Shown: positions 25,414-34,171 of the stretch, one piece after another
Layout of the letters: every line of letters starts with the position of its first letter
Numbering within the stretch: the stretch's first letter is position 1
From: DATGHS01 sp035307785
GTDB lineage: Bacteria > Planctomycetota > Planctomycetia > Gemmatales > Gemmataceae
DNA: 40,742 bases
Assembly (NCBI GenBank): GCA_035307785.1
Contig: DATGHS010000445.1
Coordinates: forward strand, 1-40,742
Direction of reading: 5' to 3'
Program-made: the position numbers and the translations under genes
The notes under the pieces: model-generated
Told to the model about the DNA's origin: nothing
Seen by the model: only the letters and a program-made list of their open reading frames with translations
Database searches by the model: none

Positions 25414-26709
25414 CTAATCCTCATCCACGTCCAGCTTCACCGTGTCGCCGGTTTGCAAGCCGTTGCCGCCTGCGACCACGAAGTGCGCGTCTTTCACGTC
25501 GCCCGTCCATTTCTTGCCGGGATCCTTCTCCGGGTCTTCTAGGCGCACAATTTCGATCTGGTGCAAGGTCCGGTCGCGGATGCCGACTACGGCCATCAGC
25601 CGCTTGGCGGTTCCCGTTGTCTCCTCTTTGCCTTCGGCATTTTTCTCGGTCTTGATGTTGGTGACGATTACGACCGTCGGCGTCTGCTCGTCTTCACTCA
25701 CGGCCGCCTCGCGGATGCTCAGGCATTCGCGGCCCGGCGTGGTGAGCACACGAACCCGCAGCACGCGATTGCCCGCCAGCTTCGCCTCTTTGTTCGAGAA
25801 GCGAACTTTGACCGCGAAGTTGCCGGTGTCTGGGTCGGCCTGGTTGCTGATGAATGCGATTTCGCCTTCGGCCTGCGGAATGCCGGGGTCGGCATCGAAG
25901 CCGCCGGTGAGGGCCGGCTGTTTGAGCGCCAGCTTGGCAACTACTTTCGCGGGAACAAAACAAAGCACGTCAATTTCGTCGTCCAGGTCAATCACGTCGG
26001 CCACACTGTCGCCGACGTGCAGCGTTTGCCCGATGACGGCCTGAATACGGCCAACGCGGCCGTTGATCGGCGCGTGCAAGGACAAGAGGTTCATTTGCAC
26101 GCGCAGCGCTTCGATCTGCTTCTCCCCTGCCGTTAGCTTGGCCTTGGCGGCTGCGAGCTTGGCCTCGGCGTCTTTCAACGCGAGGTTGGCCTTAAAAATG
26201 TCAATTGGCTGGGCAAGCGGCGTCGAATCGGGCGGCCGTTTTTCGTCTTGAGCCTTTAATTCATCCAGACGCTTGACATCGAATTTCGCTTGCTCCAGTG
26301 CATTTTGAGCCTGCTGTTCCTCCGCCTTCGATACGGCCTGATTCGCCTCCGCCCCTTGCATATTGGCCTTGGCAATGGTCGTGTCGAGCTGCACGAGCAC
26401 GGTGCCCTTCTCGATGCGCTGACCTTCGGTCACCGACTTGCCGGCTTGATCGGTGAGCAATGAAATCACGCGGCCTTCGACGGGAGCGGCGACGCGGGCC
26501 GTGCGGTCGGGCAACGGCACGGTGGTGCCGGCCAACTCTGTCCATTCTTCGAGTGCGACTTTCTGCGGGCCTTCCCACTTCACCACGGCCGGTGGCGCTT
26601 TTTCTTCTGCCGGCGGTGCGGAACTACAGCCGAGCGACAGACAGAGCGCGAAACCAACCAGAAGCGCGCTGCTGCGCATTCCGGAAGTTGACGGACGATT
26701 CATCGTCAT
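25414..26709 (-). CDS. RND periplasmic adaptor (HlyD/MFP family) lipoprotein
   Basis: A 431-residue adaptor linking the RND pump to an outer channel. GGAG lies seven bases before the ATG. The lipoprotein signal ends in LSLGC (Cys28). A beta-barrel/lipoyl half-motif (ARVAAPVEGRVISLL), a coiled-coil hairpin (about residues 110-205, ANQAVSKAEEQQAQNALEQA and following), the second lipoyl half (LLSLHAPINGRVGRI) and a membrane-proximal barrel follow in order. It precedes the RND gene on the same strand, the normal order, but an inserted GxxExxY element separates them, which may lower pump expression relative to the adaptor. Confidence 0.92.
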   Translation of the reverse strand: MTMNRPSTSGMRSSALLVGFALCLSLGCSSAPPAEEKAPPAVVKWEGPQKVALEEWTELAGTTVPLPDRTARVAAPVEGRVISLLTDQAGKSVTEGQRIEKGTVLVQLDTTIAKANMQGAEANQAVSKAEEQQAQNALEQAKFDVKRLDELKAQDEKRPPDSTPLAQPIDIFKANLALKDAEAKLAAAKAKLTAGEKQIEALRVQMNLLSLHAPINGRVGRIQAVIGQTLHVGDSVADVIDLDDEIDVLCFVPAKVVAKLALKQPALTGGFDADPGIPQAEGEIAFISNQADPDTGNFAVKVRFSNKEAKLAGNRVLRVRVLTTPGRECLSIREAAVSEDEQTPTVVIVTNIKTEKNAEGKEETTGTAKRLMAVVGIRDRTLHQIEIVRLEDPEKDPGKKWTGDVKDAHFVVAGGNGLQTGDTVKLDVDED

Positions 26710-26860
26710 AAGGGGACTCCGCTTATCGTCTTCAGGATAACTGCCGGGTCAGTCGTATCTTAGGAATTTGCAACTGAAATATCAGCAGACCAACTTGCGC
26801 GAGAATTGTAGTGCACGACGCTAGGTTGGCGGTGAAGAGCAGATAAAGATTTTCTTACAA

Positions 26861-26879
26861 GCCCGCAGCGCAAGCAAGG
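26861..26879 (+). repeat. Degenerate single copy of the GAGCCGGAAGCGTAAGCGA family
   Basis: GCCCGCAGCGCAAGCAAGG differs at a few positions from the arm of the nearby perfect palindrome at 26922-26977. It may mark tandem accumulation of the repeat in this gap. Confidence 0.4.
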
Positions 26880-26921
26880 ACCGTGCCTCGCAGAGTGTCT
26901 ATCCCCATTCAGTCGGGCGCG

Positions 26922-26977
26922 TTAGCCCGAAGCGCAAGCGAGGGCGATCGACATTGCTCGCTTGCGCTTCGGGCTAA
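26922..26977. repeat. Perfect 21-bp inverted repeat, GAGCCGGAAGCGTAAGCGA family
   Basis: Arm 26922-26942 is the exact reverse complement of 26957-26977, with a 14-base loop. The core AGCCCGAAGCGCAAGCGAG is a close variant of the 1325-1378 palindrome. It lies between two minus-strand genes, about 55 bases downstream of the PEBP-like gene, where it could end that transcript. Confidence 0.8.
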
Positions 26978-27031
26978 GCCACCGGCAAAGAGTGGACGGT
27001 CTACTTGCTTGCACTTCGAGTCCTGTTATAT

Positions 27032-27577
27032 TCATCTGCCGTAGTGTCCCATCAATTCGCCGCTGGCCAGGATGTGGCCCTTCATCGCGCGCTCCACGTC
27101 TTTTTTGCTGGCGCCTTCTTTCAATTCCAACATGGAGTCCAGCGCATAGAGCTTGAAGTAATAGCGGTGCGGCTTGCCTTTGGGCGGAGCCGGGCCGCCG
27201 TAGCCGATCTTCTTGAAATCGTTCTTTCCCTGCTTCGCCCCGCTGCCGAGCGTGCCTTCCGGCGGAACGCCTTCGGCCAGTTCATGTTGATCGGCCGGAA
27301 TGTTGAAGATCACCCAGTGTACCCACGTGCCGAGCGGCGCATCCGGGTCGTCGGCAATTAGGGCGAAGCTTTTGGTCTTGTCGGGGGCGCCGCTCCATTG
27401 GAGCGGGGGCGAGTGGTCTTCGCCGTCGCCGGTGTACGTCTTTGGGATGGTCGATCCTTCCGAAAATGCGGTGGATGTCAGTTTCATGGCAGGTAATCCT
27501 TCAGTTTGGGGAGTAGAATCGCTACATCCAGCCAGAAACGCGATGATCCAGAAGCAGGCCAAGGGGTATTTCCGCAT
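27032..27577 (-). CDS. YbhB/YbcL-family (PEBP-like) lipoprotein
   Basis: A 181-residue protein. The start at 27577 has GGAG seven bases upstream and a lipoprotein signal (MRKYPLACFWIIAFLAGC, Cys18). The PEBP fold signatures are clear: LTSTAFSEGSTIPKTYTGDG, SPPLQWSGAP, ALIADDPDAPLGTWVHWVI and GYGGPAPPKGKPHRYYFKLYAL, which form the anion-binding pocket. Bacterial members are called Raf-kinase-inhibitor-like from homology alone; their function is poorly known. Most are cytoplasmic or have simple signals, so lipid anchoring is a mild oddity. It is downstream of the NHL gene on the same strand, beyond a complex hairpin. Confidence 0.9.
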   Translation of the reverse strand: MRKYPLACFWIIAFLAGCSDSTPQTEGLPAMKLTSTAFSEGSTIPKTYTGDGEDHSPPLQWSGAPDKTKSFALIADDPDAPLGTWVHWVIFNIPADQHELAEGVPPEGTLGSGAKQGKNDFKKIGYGGPAPPKGKPHRYYFKLYALDSMLELKEGASKKDVERAMKGHILASGELMGHYGR

Positions 27578-27634
27578 GGTTGCTCTCCGGAAAGAGCTGA
27601 TTCGGACCAGGATCATTGTAGCCGGACGCAAAAA

Positions 27635-27693
27635 CGTAGAACGGAATTTATTCCGTTCGCAGCGCATGGGACCGGAATGAATTCCGGTCTACG
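27635..27693. repeat. Nested palindromes CGTAGA-CGGAAT type
   Basis: Outer arms 27635-27647 and 27681-27693 pair at 12 of 13 positions. Inside, GAACGGAA/TTCCGTTC (27639-27658) and GACCGGAAT/ATTCCGGTC (27670-27689) are perfect hairpins, so the region can fold as one long stem or as two hairpins. It lies between the NHL and PEBP genes, both minus strand, just after the NHL stop, and may end that transcript. It looks like an interspersed planctomycete repeat. Confidence 0.7.
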
Positions 27694-27701
27694 CTTTGTC
27701 T

Positions 27702-28784
27702 TCAGCGCGTGATTTTCAAAATGCGATTGTTGCTGCTGTCGGCGATAAAGATTTCGCCTTGCGGGCCCACGAAGACGCCGTGCGGTTGGTTCAGTTCCAC
27801 CTTGTCGGGTGGGCCGCCGATGCCGGCCGCGCCTTTCGTTCCGGTACCGGCCACGCGAACGATTTTGCCGCTTTCCGGAATATAGCGGCGGATGACATGA
27901 TTCTCGGTATCCGCAATGAGGACGCTGCCGTCGCGATCGATGCAAAGATGCTTCGGGCCATTCAGCATGGCGAGCCGAGCATCGCCGCCGTCGCCGGTGG
28001 CGCCTTGCTTGCCGGTGCCGGCCACGGTATGAATTCGGCCCGCGGCATCCACCACGCGCAGGCAATGTCCGCCGCGCTCCAGAATGTAGATGTTTCCTTT
28101 GGCGTCAGCCCCGACCGCGCGCGGATCGAGCAGCGGCGCCTTGATAGCTTCAGCCCGGTCGGCAGGAATGCCTTTTTCGCCGTTCCCGGCGACTGTGCGC
28201 ACAATGCCGGTCTTCATATCGATGGCGCGAATGCGGCGGTTATCCAGATCAGCGACATACATTTGCTCGCCGCGCGGATCGAAAGCAATGCAGTAAACGC
28301 CGCCAAACTGGGCCTTGCCGGCGGGTCCGCCGTCGCCACTAAAGCCTTTCACACCGGTGCCGGCAAAGTTCGTGATCTGCCCGGTCTTGGCATCGATCTT
28401 GCGAATACGATTGTTCCAGGTGTCGGCAATGAAAATGTTGCCGGCCGGGCCGACCGCAAGGCTGTGCATGCTGTTGAATTCCGCCTTCAGCGCCGGCCCG
28501 TTGTCGCCGACGTCACCCTTTTTGCCGGTGCCGGCAATGAAGGTAAGCCGGCCGTTCTTGTCAACGCGGCCCACGCGGTGGCCGAGCATTTCCACGAAGT
28601 ACAAGTTGCCCGCCTTATCAAAATCGACGCCAAAGGGACCTTGGAGCTTCACTTCGAGGGCATGTCCATCGCCGTCGTTCATGCCGCCGCCGGCGACGAG
28701 CACCACTTTATCGGCGTACGCGGAGGCGACGAGCGAGACGACGGCTACAACGGTCAGCAGGCCGAAAGATGGGGAGCGAAGCAC
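27702..28784 (-). CDS. Exported NHL-repeat propeller protein
   Basis: A 360-residue secreted protein. The start is a GTG at 28784, set by AAGGA six bases upstream and by the signal peptide that follows (LRSPSFGLLTVVAVVSLVAS, cut near AYA). At least five NHL blades are seen, each with a pattern like GPFGVDFDKAGNLYFVE, HSLAVGPAGNIFIADTWNN, YCIAFDPRGEQMYVADLDN and HGVFVGPQGEIFIADSSNN, ending in NRIRKI or NRRIRAI. VAGTG/GDGG linkers separate them. Such proteins are common and uncharacterised in planctomycetes; binding of ligands or proteins is likely, catalysis is not evident. Confidence 0.88.
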   Translation of the reverse strand: MLRSPSFGLLTVVAVVSLVASAYADKVVLVAGGGMNDGDGHALEVKLQGPFGVDFDKAGNLYFVEMLGHRVGRVDKNGRLTFIAGTGKKGDVGDNGPALKAEFNSMHSLAVGPAGNIFIADTWNNRIRKIDAKTGQITNFAGTGVKGFSGDGGPAGKAQFGGVYCIAFDPRGEQMYVADLDNRRIRAIDMKTGIVRTVAGNGEKGIPADRAEAIKAPLLDPRAVGADAKGNIYILERGGHCLRVVDAAGRIHTVAGTGKQGATGDGGDARLAMLNGPKHLCIDRDGSVLIADTENHVIRRYIPESGKIVRVAGTGTKGAAGIGGPPDKVELNQPHGVFVGPQGEIFIADSSNNRILKITR

Positions 28785-28916
28785 GTGAAATCCTTCCAAT
28801 TGAGATTTTGCAGATCCTAACGCCATTGCCGCACGGAAAAGTAAACAAAGGACCTGCGCACCATTGTGGCGGAAGGAGAAGGCGAAAGCAAGCTGCGGCC
28901 GGCGCTGGGGTGACCG

Positions 28917-31820
28917 CTATTTGCCCAATTGCGAATTAGAGACAGCCGGCTGCGAGCTACAAAACGGAATCTTTTTCTGTTCGTCGCCTTGGGGCCACCA
29001 GGTCGGCGATTGCGACTTGTTTACAGCCGCGGCAAGTTGTTTCACTCGCGACTGGGCGTACGTGAACGTAGCATGGAGGTTGATCGCCGCGTCTTGGTCC
29101 ATCAGCTTCTTCACCTCCGATTTGACTGGATCTTCGCCCTCGGCAAAGTTCATCTTTCCCTGCATTACTTCCGATAACGCTTGCGCCAGGTAACTGGATT
29201 GAACGCCGTCCTGGTCCAGCGGTTCGAGGGCGCTTTCCGTTGCTGCTGCGGCGGCAAATACAATGATGTTTCTTCGATCCGCAGGGGTAACTGCTTGACT
29301 TGACTGGAATTCCTCGACTGCGGCGCCACTGAAGCAGCAATCCAGTATCACGACGACTTTGCAATTATTCAACGGCTTTTCGGAATCACGGAATGGCGCG
29401 AGCAAGTCCCAGATCGTGAGGTTAGAGTCAGGGTTTGTGCTGCCGTCACTGTCCGACGGGCAGAACAGGAATCTCTTGCCATCCAGAACCCCATGACCCG
29501 CCAGGTAGACCAGCGCAAGCTTATTCGGTTTCTTGTTGTCCTTTACATCCTGGTCGAAATCTCGGATACTGTCGCGCATTTTGCGGAGTCGGTCTTTGAT
29601 TTTCGCATATTTTGCATCGCTGTCTACGAGCGGCGGCAAGTGGCGCTTGGCCGGAAAGAAGAAGACATCGTCTTGTTCGGAGAACGCCTGATCAAGCCTG
29701 GTGGAGTCTTTTGTGGGAAAGTTCAATCTGCGACCGGCATCGTTGTACGATACGCCGATAGTTTGAACAAATAGATACCATTCCTCCTCATCTTCGAAGC
29801 GTTGCCAAAAAATAGCAAACTCGAAATCGCGATTCTTTAAGGCGCCGCCGGGGTAAGTCACTACAAATTCGTCGTCCGGCTTGAGCGCGCAACCAATCGG
29901 GTTGCTAGTGCAGAATACGGAGCCCTTGGATTCTTCTTTTAACTTCAGCGAAATCGGTTCACCATTGGGGAGCTTGGCGATCTTGATTTCGGAGCCCGCT
30001 GGTATCCCTTGAAATCGCAAATAAAAGTGAATGCGCCAGGGAAGATCGCTGCCTTCATGGTTAATCCTGAATGTGTGTTTTTTTGAGTCACCGACTTGTC
30101 CACTCGCCTCCTCTACAAGCTCGTCGTGTGTGGCAGGAATATTGCGCGAAAACTTCTCACTCTTTGATAATGCCCATAGATTTCCGACCGGGTTTTTGGC
30201 GATCGAGTTCTCTTTTACCGCCTTGGGCCGCGTGCCCAATACCATCAGCACCGCGAGCACGGAAATCAGGATGCCGGTCAGCACCCCCTTGCCGCGCGTG
30301 CTGTACACCCACTTGCGAAACTTCAGTCGGAGCAGGGCCGAAGAGTGCACACGGTCGCACCGGCACCAGGCACACATGATCGACGCAATCTCTTCCGATT
30401 TCAGCCGACTCGGTTGATCCCAGTTCGAAACTCGATCAAAGTAATCATCTCCCGTATCGGCCTTCCATTGTGCCGCAGGCCTGACCGGGGCTGCCTGGTC
30501 CTCGGCTTCCTGCAACGCAGATCGCAATGCTTCCAGCCGGTTCGGCTTGGGTGCCCGATCAGACGTGTTTTTTTTCAGGCTGCGCGTTGAAAATATCCAT
30601 TTGCCATTCGAGTAGGAAACCGCCTCAAAGCGAGGCTTATGATGCGAGGGCCGCAATGGTCCGGTCCATTGCTTCAAGCAATGATCCTTCCAACCCCCGG
30701 TAACGAGTTCCGGCTTGGGCTTCTGGGGCGGGCATTCCGGCAGCAGCATCCAAAACTTTCGCCTGGTTTCTTTAACCGCCCGAGGCGACGGCTTCGGTGG
30801 ACCGCTATCACCGGGATCAATCGGCGCCAACGAATAGCCCGTTTTCTCTGCGTCTGATTTCGGAGGGCTCTTCCCCCAGCGGCGTACTTCGGCCATAACT
30901 TCTTCATCGGTCAGGCTACTGCCCTGATGCGGCGAGCCAATAATCGTGTGTTGGTGTCGCTTGCCGTCGTACCAGGCATCCTCGGGGTCGGCGTCGGCAT
31001 GCTCCCTTTCCAACTGTTGTAAGCCGTGAGCCAGATCATCAATCCTGCGCTTGCCGTCGGGATCGATCGAAAATGTCCATCGCCCCAAGCCTTCGGACAG
31101 AGCCAGGAATCGATAGCCGGTTCCGTGATTCGCCGTTTCATCGGTTCGCGCCCAGTAGGCAAACAGGGCCGTCTCCGGGCTGTCGAGCCAAAGCGCGTCG
31201 ACATACTCGCTTTCACCGGGGAAGCACATCTTGAACGATTCGCCATTCTCCTTGTCCCGGAGGTAGACCGACCGGTCTTGTTCAAGAAAATCGCGCTCAC
31301 CTTGGAAGGCTTCATCGTCAAAACATGCCTGCTCGAACGGATCAATACTCTCTTGCAACTTTTGGCAGAGCCGCGCTGCCATGCGTTGCCAGCCCTCCAT
31401 AAACTTTTTGGCAATTCTCGGGTTATCCAGGCGATCTCCATGTCGGGCTTGATGGACAATGGCCGTGAAGATTCCATACGGCGTTTTTTCCACAGGCAAG
31501 TTGGATTTGGGGCGAATTCCCTGGCGAAGATTGGCGGCATCGCTTGCCAGTTTAGCAACTCCCTGCTGAGTTAGCCGACCGTCTAAAACCATCGCTGCTA
31601 ACAAGTCGTCGAATGTCGGTTCCAAGCGAATCACCATCTTGGTAACCTGACCAGGTCCGCGCAGGAATGCTTCCGGGCCTTTTTCCAATGCAACGGCCGC
31701 AAGCTTTACTTCATCGGATGGATCGCGGGGCCAAATCAAGAGCTCGCCGGGTGCGGCCGCTCGATTGTCTTTCGGTTCGATATTTCGGAACTCTAGTTCC
31801 AAGCGCATGGTGGTTGGCAT
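28917..31820 (-). CDS. Membrane-anchored caspase-like (C14) protease with unknown N-terminal half
   Basis: A 967-residue protein. The C-terminal domain (about 680-930) is caspase-like: beta-strand WYLFVQTIGVSYNDAG, catalytic His776 in LVYLAGHGVLDGKRFLF and catalytic cysteine in KVVVILDCCFSG (Cys828/829). One membrane helix (about 513-529) precedes it; the basic stretch before the helix suggests the N-terminus is cytoplasmic and the protease outside, but this is a weak topology call. Residues 575-680 look like a beta-sandwich. Residues 1-350 match nothing I can name; TFDDLLAAMVL (69-79) and the later GRWTFSIDPDG with GSPHQGSSLT might be remnants of a DHH-type phosphoesterase fold, a guess. A Cys-rich MCAWCRC (482-488) precedes the helix. 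The start lacks a strong ribosome site; a second ATG is four codons in. It is divergent from a subtilisin-like gene. Confidence 0.88.
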   Translation of the reverse strand: MPTTMRLELEFRNIEPKDNRAAAPGELLIWPRDPSDEVKLAAVALEKGPEAFLRGPGQVTKMVIRLEPTFDDLLAAMVLDGRLTQQGVAKLASDAANLRQGIRPKSNLPVEKTPYGIFTAIVHQARHGDRLDNPRIAKKFMEGWQRMAARLCQKLQESIDPFEQACFDDEAFQGERDFLEQDRSVYLRDKENGESFKMCFPGESEYVDALWLDSPETALFAYWARTDETANHGTGYRFLALSEGLGRWTFSIDPDGKRRIDDLAHGLQQLEREHADADPEDAWYDGKRHQHTIIGSPHQGSSLTDEEVMAEVRRWGKSPPKSDAEKTGYSLAPIDPGDSGPPKPSPRAVKETRRKFWMLLPECPPQKPKPELVTGGWKDHCLKQWTGPLRPSHHKPRFEAVSYSNGKWIFSTRSLKKNTSDRAPKPNRLEALRSALQEAEDQAAPVRPAAQWKADTGDDYFDRVSNWDQPSRLKSEEIASIMCAWCRCDRVHSSALLRLKFRKWVYSTRGKGVLTGILISVLAVLMVLGTRPKAVKENSIAKNPVGNLWALSKSEKFSRNIPATHDELVEEASGQVGDSKKHTFRINHEGSDLPWRIHFYLRFQGIPAGSEIKIAKLPNGEPISLKLKEESKGSVFCTSNPIGCALKPDDEFVVTYPGGALKNRDFEFAIFWQRFEDEEEWYLFVQTIGVSYNDAGRRLNFPTKDSTRLDQAFSEQDDVFFFPAKRHLPPLVDSDAKYAKIKDRLRKMRDSIRDFDQDVKDNKKPNKLALVYLAGHGVLDGKRFLFCPSDSDGSTNPDSNLTIWDLLAPFRDSEKPLNNCKVVVILDCCFSGAAVEEFQSSQAVTPADRRNIIVFAAAAATESALEPLDQDGVQSSYLAQALSEVMQGKMNFAEGEDPVKSEVKKLMDQDAAINLHATFTYAQSRVKQLAAAVNKSQSPTWWPQGDEQKKIPFCSSQPAVSNSQLGK

Positions 31821-32025
31821 AACGGTTGAAATGTCGAGGGCGCATCGTTAATTACTAATTATCTGGCCGGCTCGGAATCATTTCAAGAGTTTGGGTACGG
31901 ACCCGCGCGCCACGCAGGGTTGACGCTTCTGCTGGTTTTTGTCTTGAAATCGCACCAAGCATCCTTTTCAATAATTGGTGTTCCCACAATTCGTGCGTCA
32001 CCCCTCGGACCCATGAAGGTGCTCC

Positions 32026-34095
32026 ATGAGTTCTCAACTGCGTTTCCGGCTGACGTTCCTGGCCTTTGGCTTAGTCTTGAGCGCATGTGTCCTAATACTA
32101 AGCTTGCCCGGCTGCCGGCGCGACGACCAGAAAACGTCTTCACCCCAAACTCAGCCTGCGAAGGTCTCGCCACAAGTACCACAACCCGAGACGGCGATGT
32201 TCAAGCCGCCGTTGGCGTTGAACGCGCAGGAGGAATTTCGAACGTTCCTCCAATCGGCAGGTCCCAAAACCTCGCACGCATCGGTCGCCAAGATCAACGG
32301 CGTGCCGTATAAGGTTGTGAGCTTGGAGTTCGAGAAGGCGACCGAATGCGCGACGTTCGCCGACGAATGCAAGAAATCACGAGGAATGTACGTGCTGACC
32401 CAGTTCGACCGATTTGCCGAGATCATGATCCCCGCGGAGGATGTGGAATCGCAACAAAAAATCATCGATCAGGCCAATCGTTTCAAGTGGTGGGAATGGG
32501 TTGCCTTTGATGTTCCGGTTCCGCCCTTGGAAAAAGTTCAGACCGACAAGTCGTTGGACCGCGCCGGCGAAGAGATTCCGCGCGGTGGCGTCGAAGACCT
32601 GACGGGAAAAGGGGTCATCATCGCGTTCCTCGATACGGGACTGGACTTTCGCCATCCGGATTTCGTCTCCATGGATAAGAATGGAAAAGAAAGGTCACGC
32701 TTGCTCTATTTCTGGGATACGCTGGCACCCAATCCGCCCAAGGGCAAAGAGGGCCCTGTGCAATATCCGAATGGTTCGCCCATGGGGGCGTTGTATGCGA
32801 CTGCCGACCTGACGGACGCCTTGCACGACAATGCGAGAATTCTGACGGAGCCGGATGCGAATGGCCATGGAACCTTTTGCGCCGGGATTGCGGCCGGCAA
32901 TGGCCGGGCGGCCAGCGGTATCGAAAAGCCGAGCGATTTTAAGGGAATCGCCCCTGCTGCGGACATCATTGCGGTACGTCTGGGTAGTGCGGGTGAACAG
33001 GTTGAAAACATGTGGATGCTGAACGCAGTTTGCGACTGGTTGGACAAAAAGGCTGCCGAGCTGAACAAAGCCCTCGTGATCTCGTGCAGCCTGGGCGCTC
33101 CCCAAGGGGGCCGCGACGGCAAACGCATTGTCGAACGGCAGTTGAGCGCCCGTTTCCCTTCCAACAAAAAGGGACGCGTGCTCTGTTTTGCCGCCGGCAA
33201 TGAGGGCTGGCTTGGCCGGCATGCCACCATCGAGTTCAACGAAAACAACCGGGCGACGATAAAATGGCATGCCAATCAATCCGAGCGCATCGAGGTTTAC
33301 CTGTCGGGGCCGAGCGACACGGATTTCATGGGCTGCGCCACCGAACCGAGTTCGATCAAGCAGCACCTCACTCGGTATTTCAATCGGAATTCCCAGGCAC
33401 AAGTGCTTTCATTTGTTGCGCCTCCAGGCGACGGCGCGTTGACTCTCAAAGTCAGGAATTGCAAGCAGGCCGACGCTTATATTGATAGCGCGGTCATGCC
33501 CAGCGCCGATGAGCGAGAAAAAAGTTCACGGTTTGAGAATGGCAAAAATCTGCAGCAGATCAACACGCCGGCAACGGCCGACAGTGTTCTGGCGGTCGGA
33601 AGCTATGATGTGAACAACGTTATCGATTCTTTGGCAGGCCGTGTGCCACTGCAGGGCGAGGACGGACAACCTATTCAACTTCGGAAGATTTCGCGCTATT
33701 CCAATGCCGGGTCATTGCGAGGGGAACCCATCCAACAGGGTGGGATCGTCAAGCCCGACATCGTCGCGCCTGGTCAGTATATTCTAACTTCGGCCCCACA
33801 ATCCATTGTGGAGCGCTGGGAGAAGGACGACAGCCTGAAAACCCGAATCCACCAGTCGCGCCGTTACGTGGCCTTCAATGGCACCAGCGCCGCGACCCCG
33901 TACACGGCGGGCGTGTGCGCATTGCTGCTGGAGCGTAACCGAGATTTAACCTTGGACGACTTGCGCGCGAAACTTCAGGCGAAAGCAACCAAGGATCAGT
34001 TCACGACCGAAGCGACGATGTGGGGCCGCGGCAAGCTCGACAAAGCAGCAGTCGAGAGTCTGGCCAGTGCCGTAACGCCACCGGCCGGCAAGTGA
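32026..34095 (+). CDS. Subtilisin-like (S8) serine protease lipoprotein
   Basis: A 689-residue predicted lipoprotein protease. The signal ends in SLPGC (Cys30). The catalytic triad is complete: Asp203 in IAFLDTGLDFRHPDF, His281 in NGHGTFCAGIAAG and Ser621 in NGTSAATPYTAGV; the oxyanion Asn392 lies in FAAGNEG. Between Asn392 and Ser621 there is a long insert (about 400-510) with beta-rich sequence, as in large S8 peptidases. Residues 70-165 resemble a prodomain (VPYKVVSLEFEKA, YVLTQFDRFAEIMIP). It is divergent from the caspase-like gene, 205 bases apart, and convergent with a lipoprotein gene. All four neighbouring products appear to be envelope proteins. Substrate unknown. Confidence 0.92.
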   Translation: MSSQLRFRLTFLAFGLVLSACVLILSLPGCRRDDQKTSSPQTQPAKVSPQVPQPETAMFKPPLALNAQEEFRTFLQSAGPKTSHASVAKINGVPYKVVSLEFEKATECATFADECKKSRGMYVLTQFDRFAEIMIPAEDVESQQKIIDQANRFKWWEWVAFDVPVPPLEKVQTDKSLDRAGEEIPRGGVEDLTGKGVIIAFLDTGLDFRHPDFVSMDKNGKERSRLLYFWDTLAPNPPKGKEGPVQYPNGSPMGALYATADLTDALHDNARILTEPDANGHGTFCAGIAAGNGRAASGIEKPSDFKGIAPAADIIAVRLGSAGEQVENMWMLNAVCDWLDKKAAELNKALVISCSLGAPQGGRDGKRIVERQLSARFPSNKKGRVLCFAAGNEGWLGRHATIEFNENNRATIKWHANQSERIEVYLSGPSDTDFMGCATEPSSIKQHLTRYFNRNSQAQVLSFVAPPGDGALTLKVRNCKQADAYIDSAVMPSADEREKSSRFENGKNLQQINTPATADSVLAVGSYDVNNVIDSLAGRVPLQGEDGQPIQLRKISRYSNAGSLRGEPIQQGGIVKPDIVAPGQYILTSAPQSIVERWEKDDSLKTRIHQSRRYVAFNGTSAATPYTAGVCALLLERNRDLTLDDLRAKLQAKATKDQFTTEATMWGRGKLDKAAVESLASAVTPPAGK

Positions 34096-34171
34096 TATTC
34101 ATTGGCGGCTGGCGTGCGGCAAGCCCTCTCACGCCGGGCAATCATTTGCCGTTCGGCTACTTTTGCGCGGG

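Larger units (their letters stand above)
26710..27031. other. Repeat-rich gap upstream of the efflux operon
   Basis: No gene is supported. It holds the promoter region of the adaptor gene and three members of the GAGCCGGAAGCGTAAGCGA family: a degenerate single copy at 26861-26879, a perfect palindrome at 26922-26977 and a weak copy near 27005-27023 (CTTGCTTGCACTTCGAG). Confidence 0.5.

Noticed and set aside
27696..28820. 374-residue open frame on the plus strand opposite the NHL gene
   Set aside because: It mirrors almost the whole NHL gene. The minus-strand frame has repeated NHL blades and a Shine-Dalgarno-supported GTG start; the plus frame is a shadow kept open by the regular repeats and high GC.
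28917..31820. A standard STAND- or MoxR-linked caspase conflict system
   Set aside because: No STAND ATPase, MoxR/VWA gene or Walker motif is present in the caspase-like protein or its immediate neighbours.
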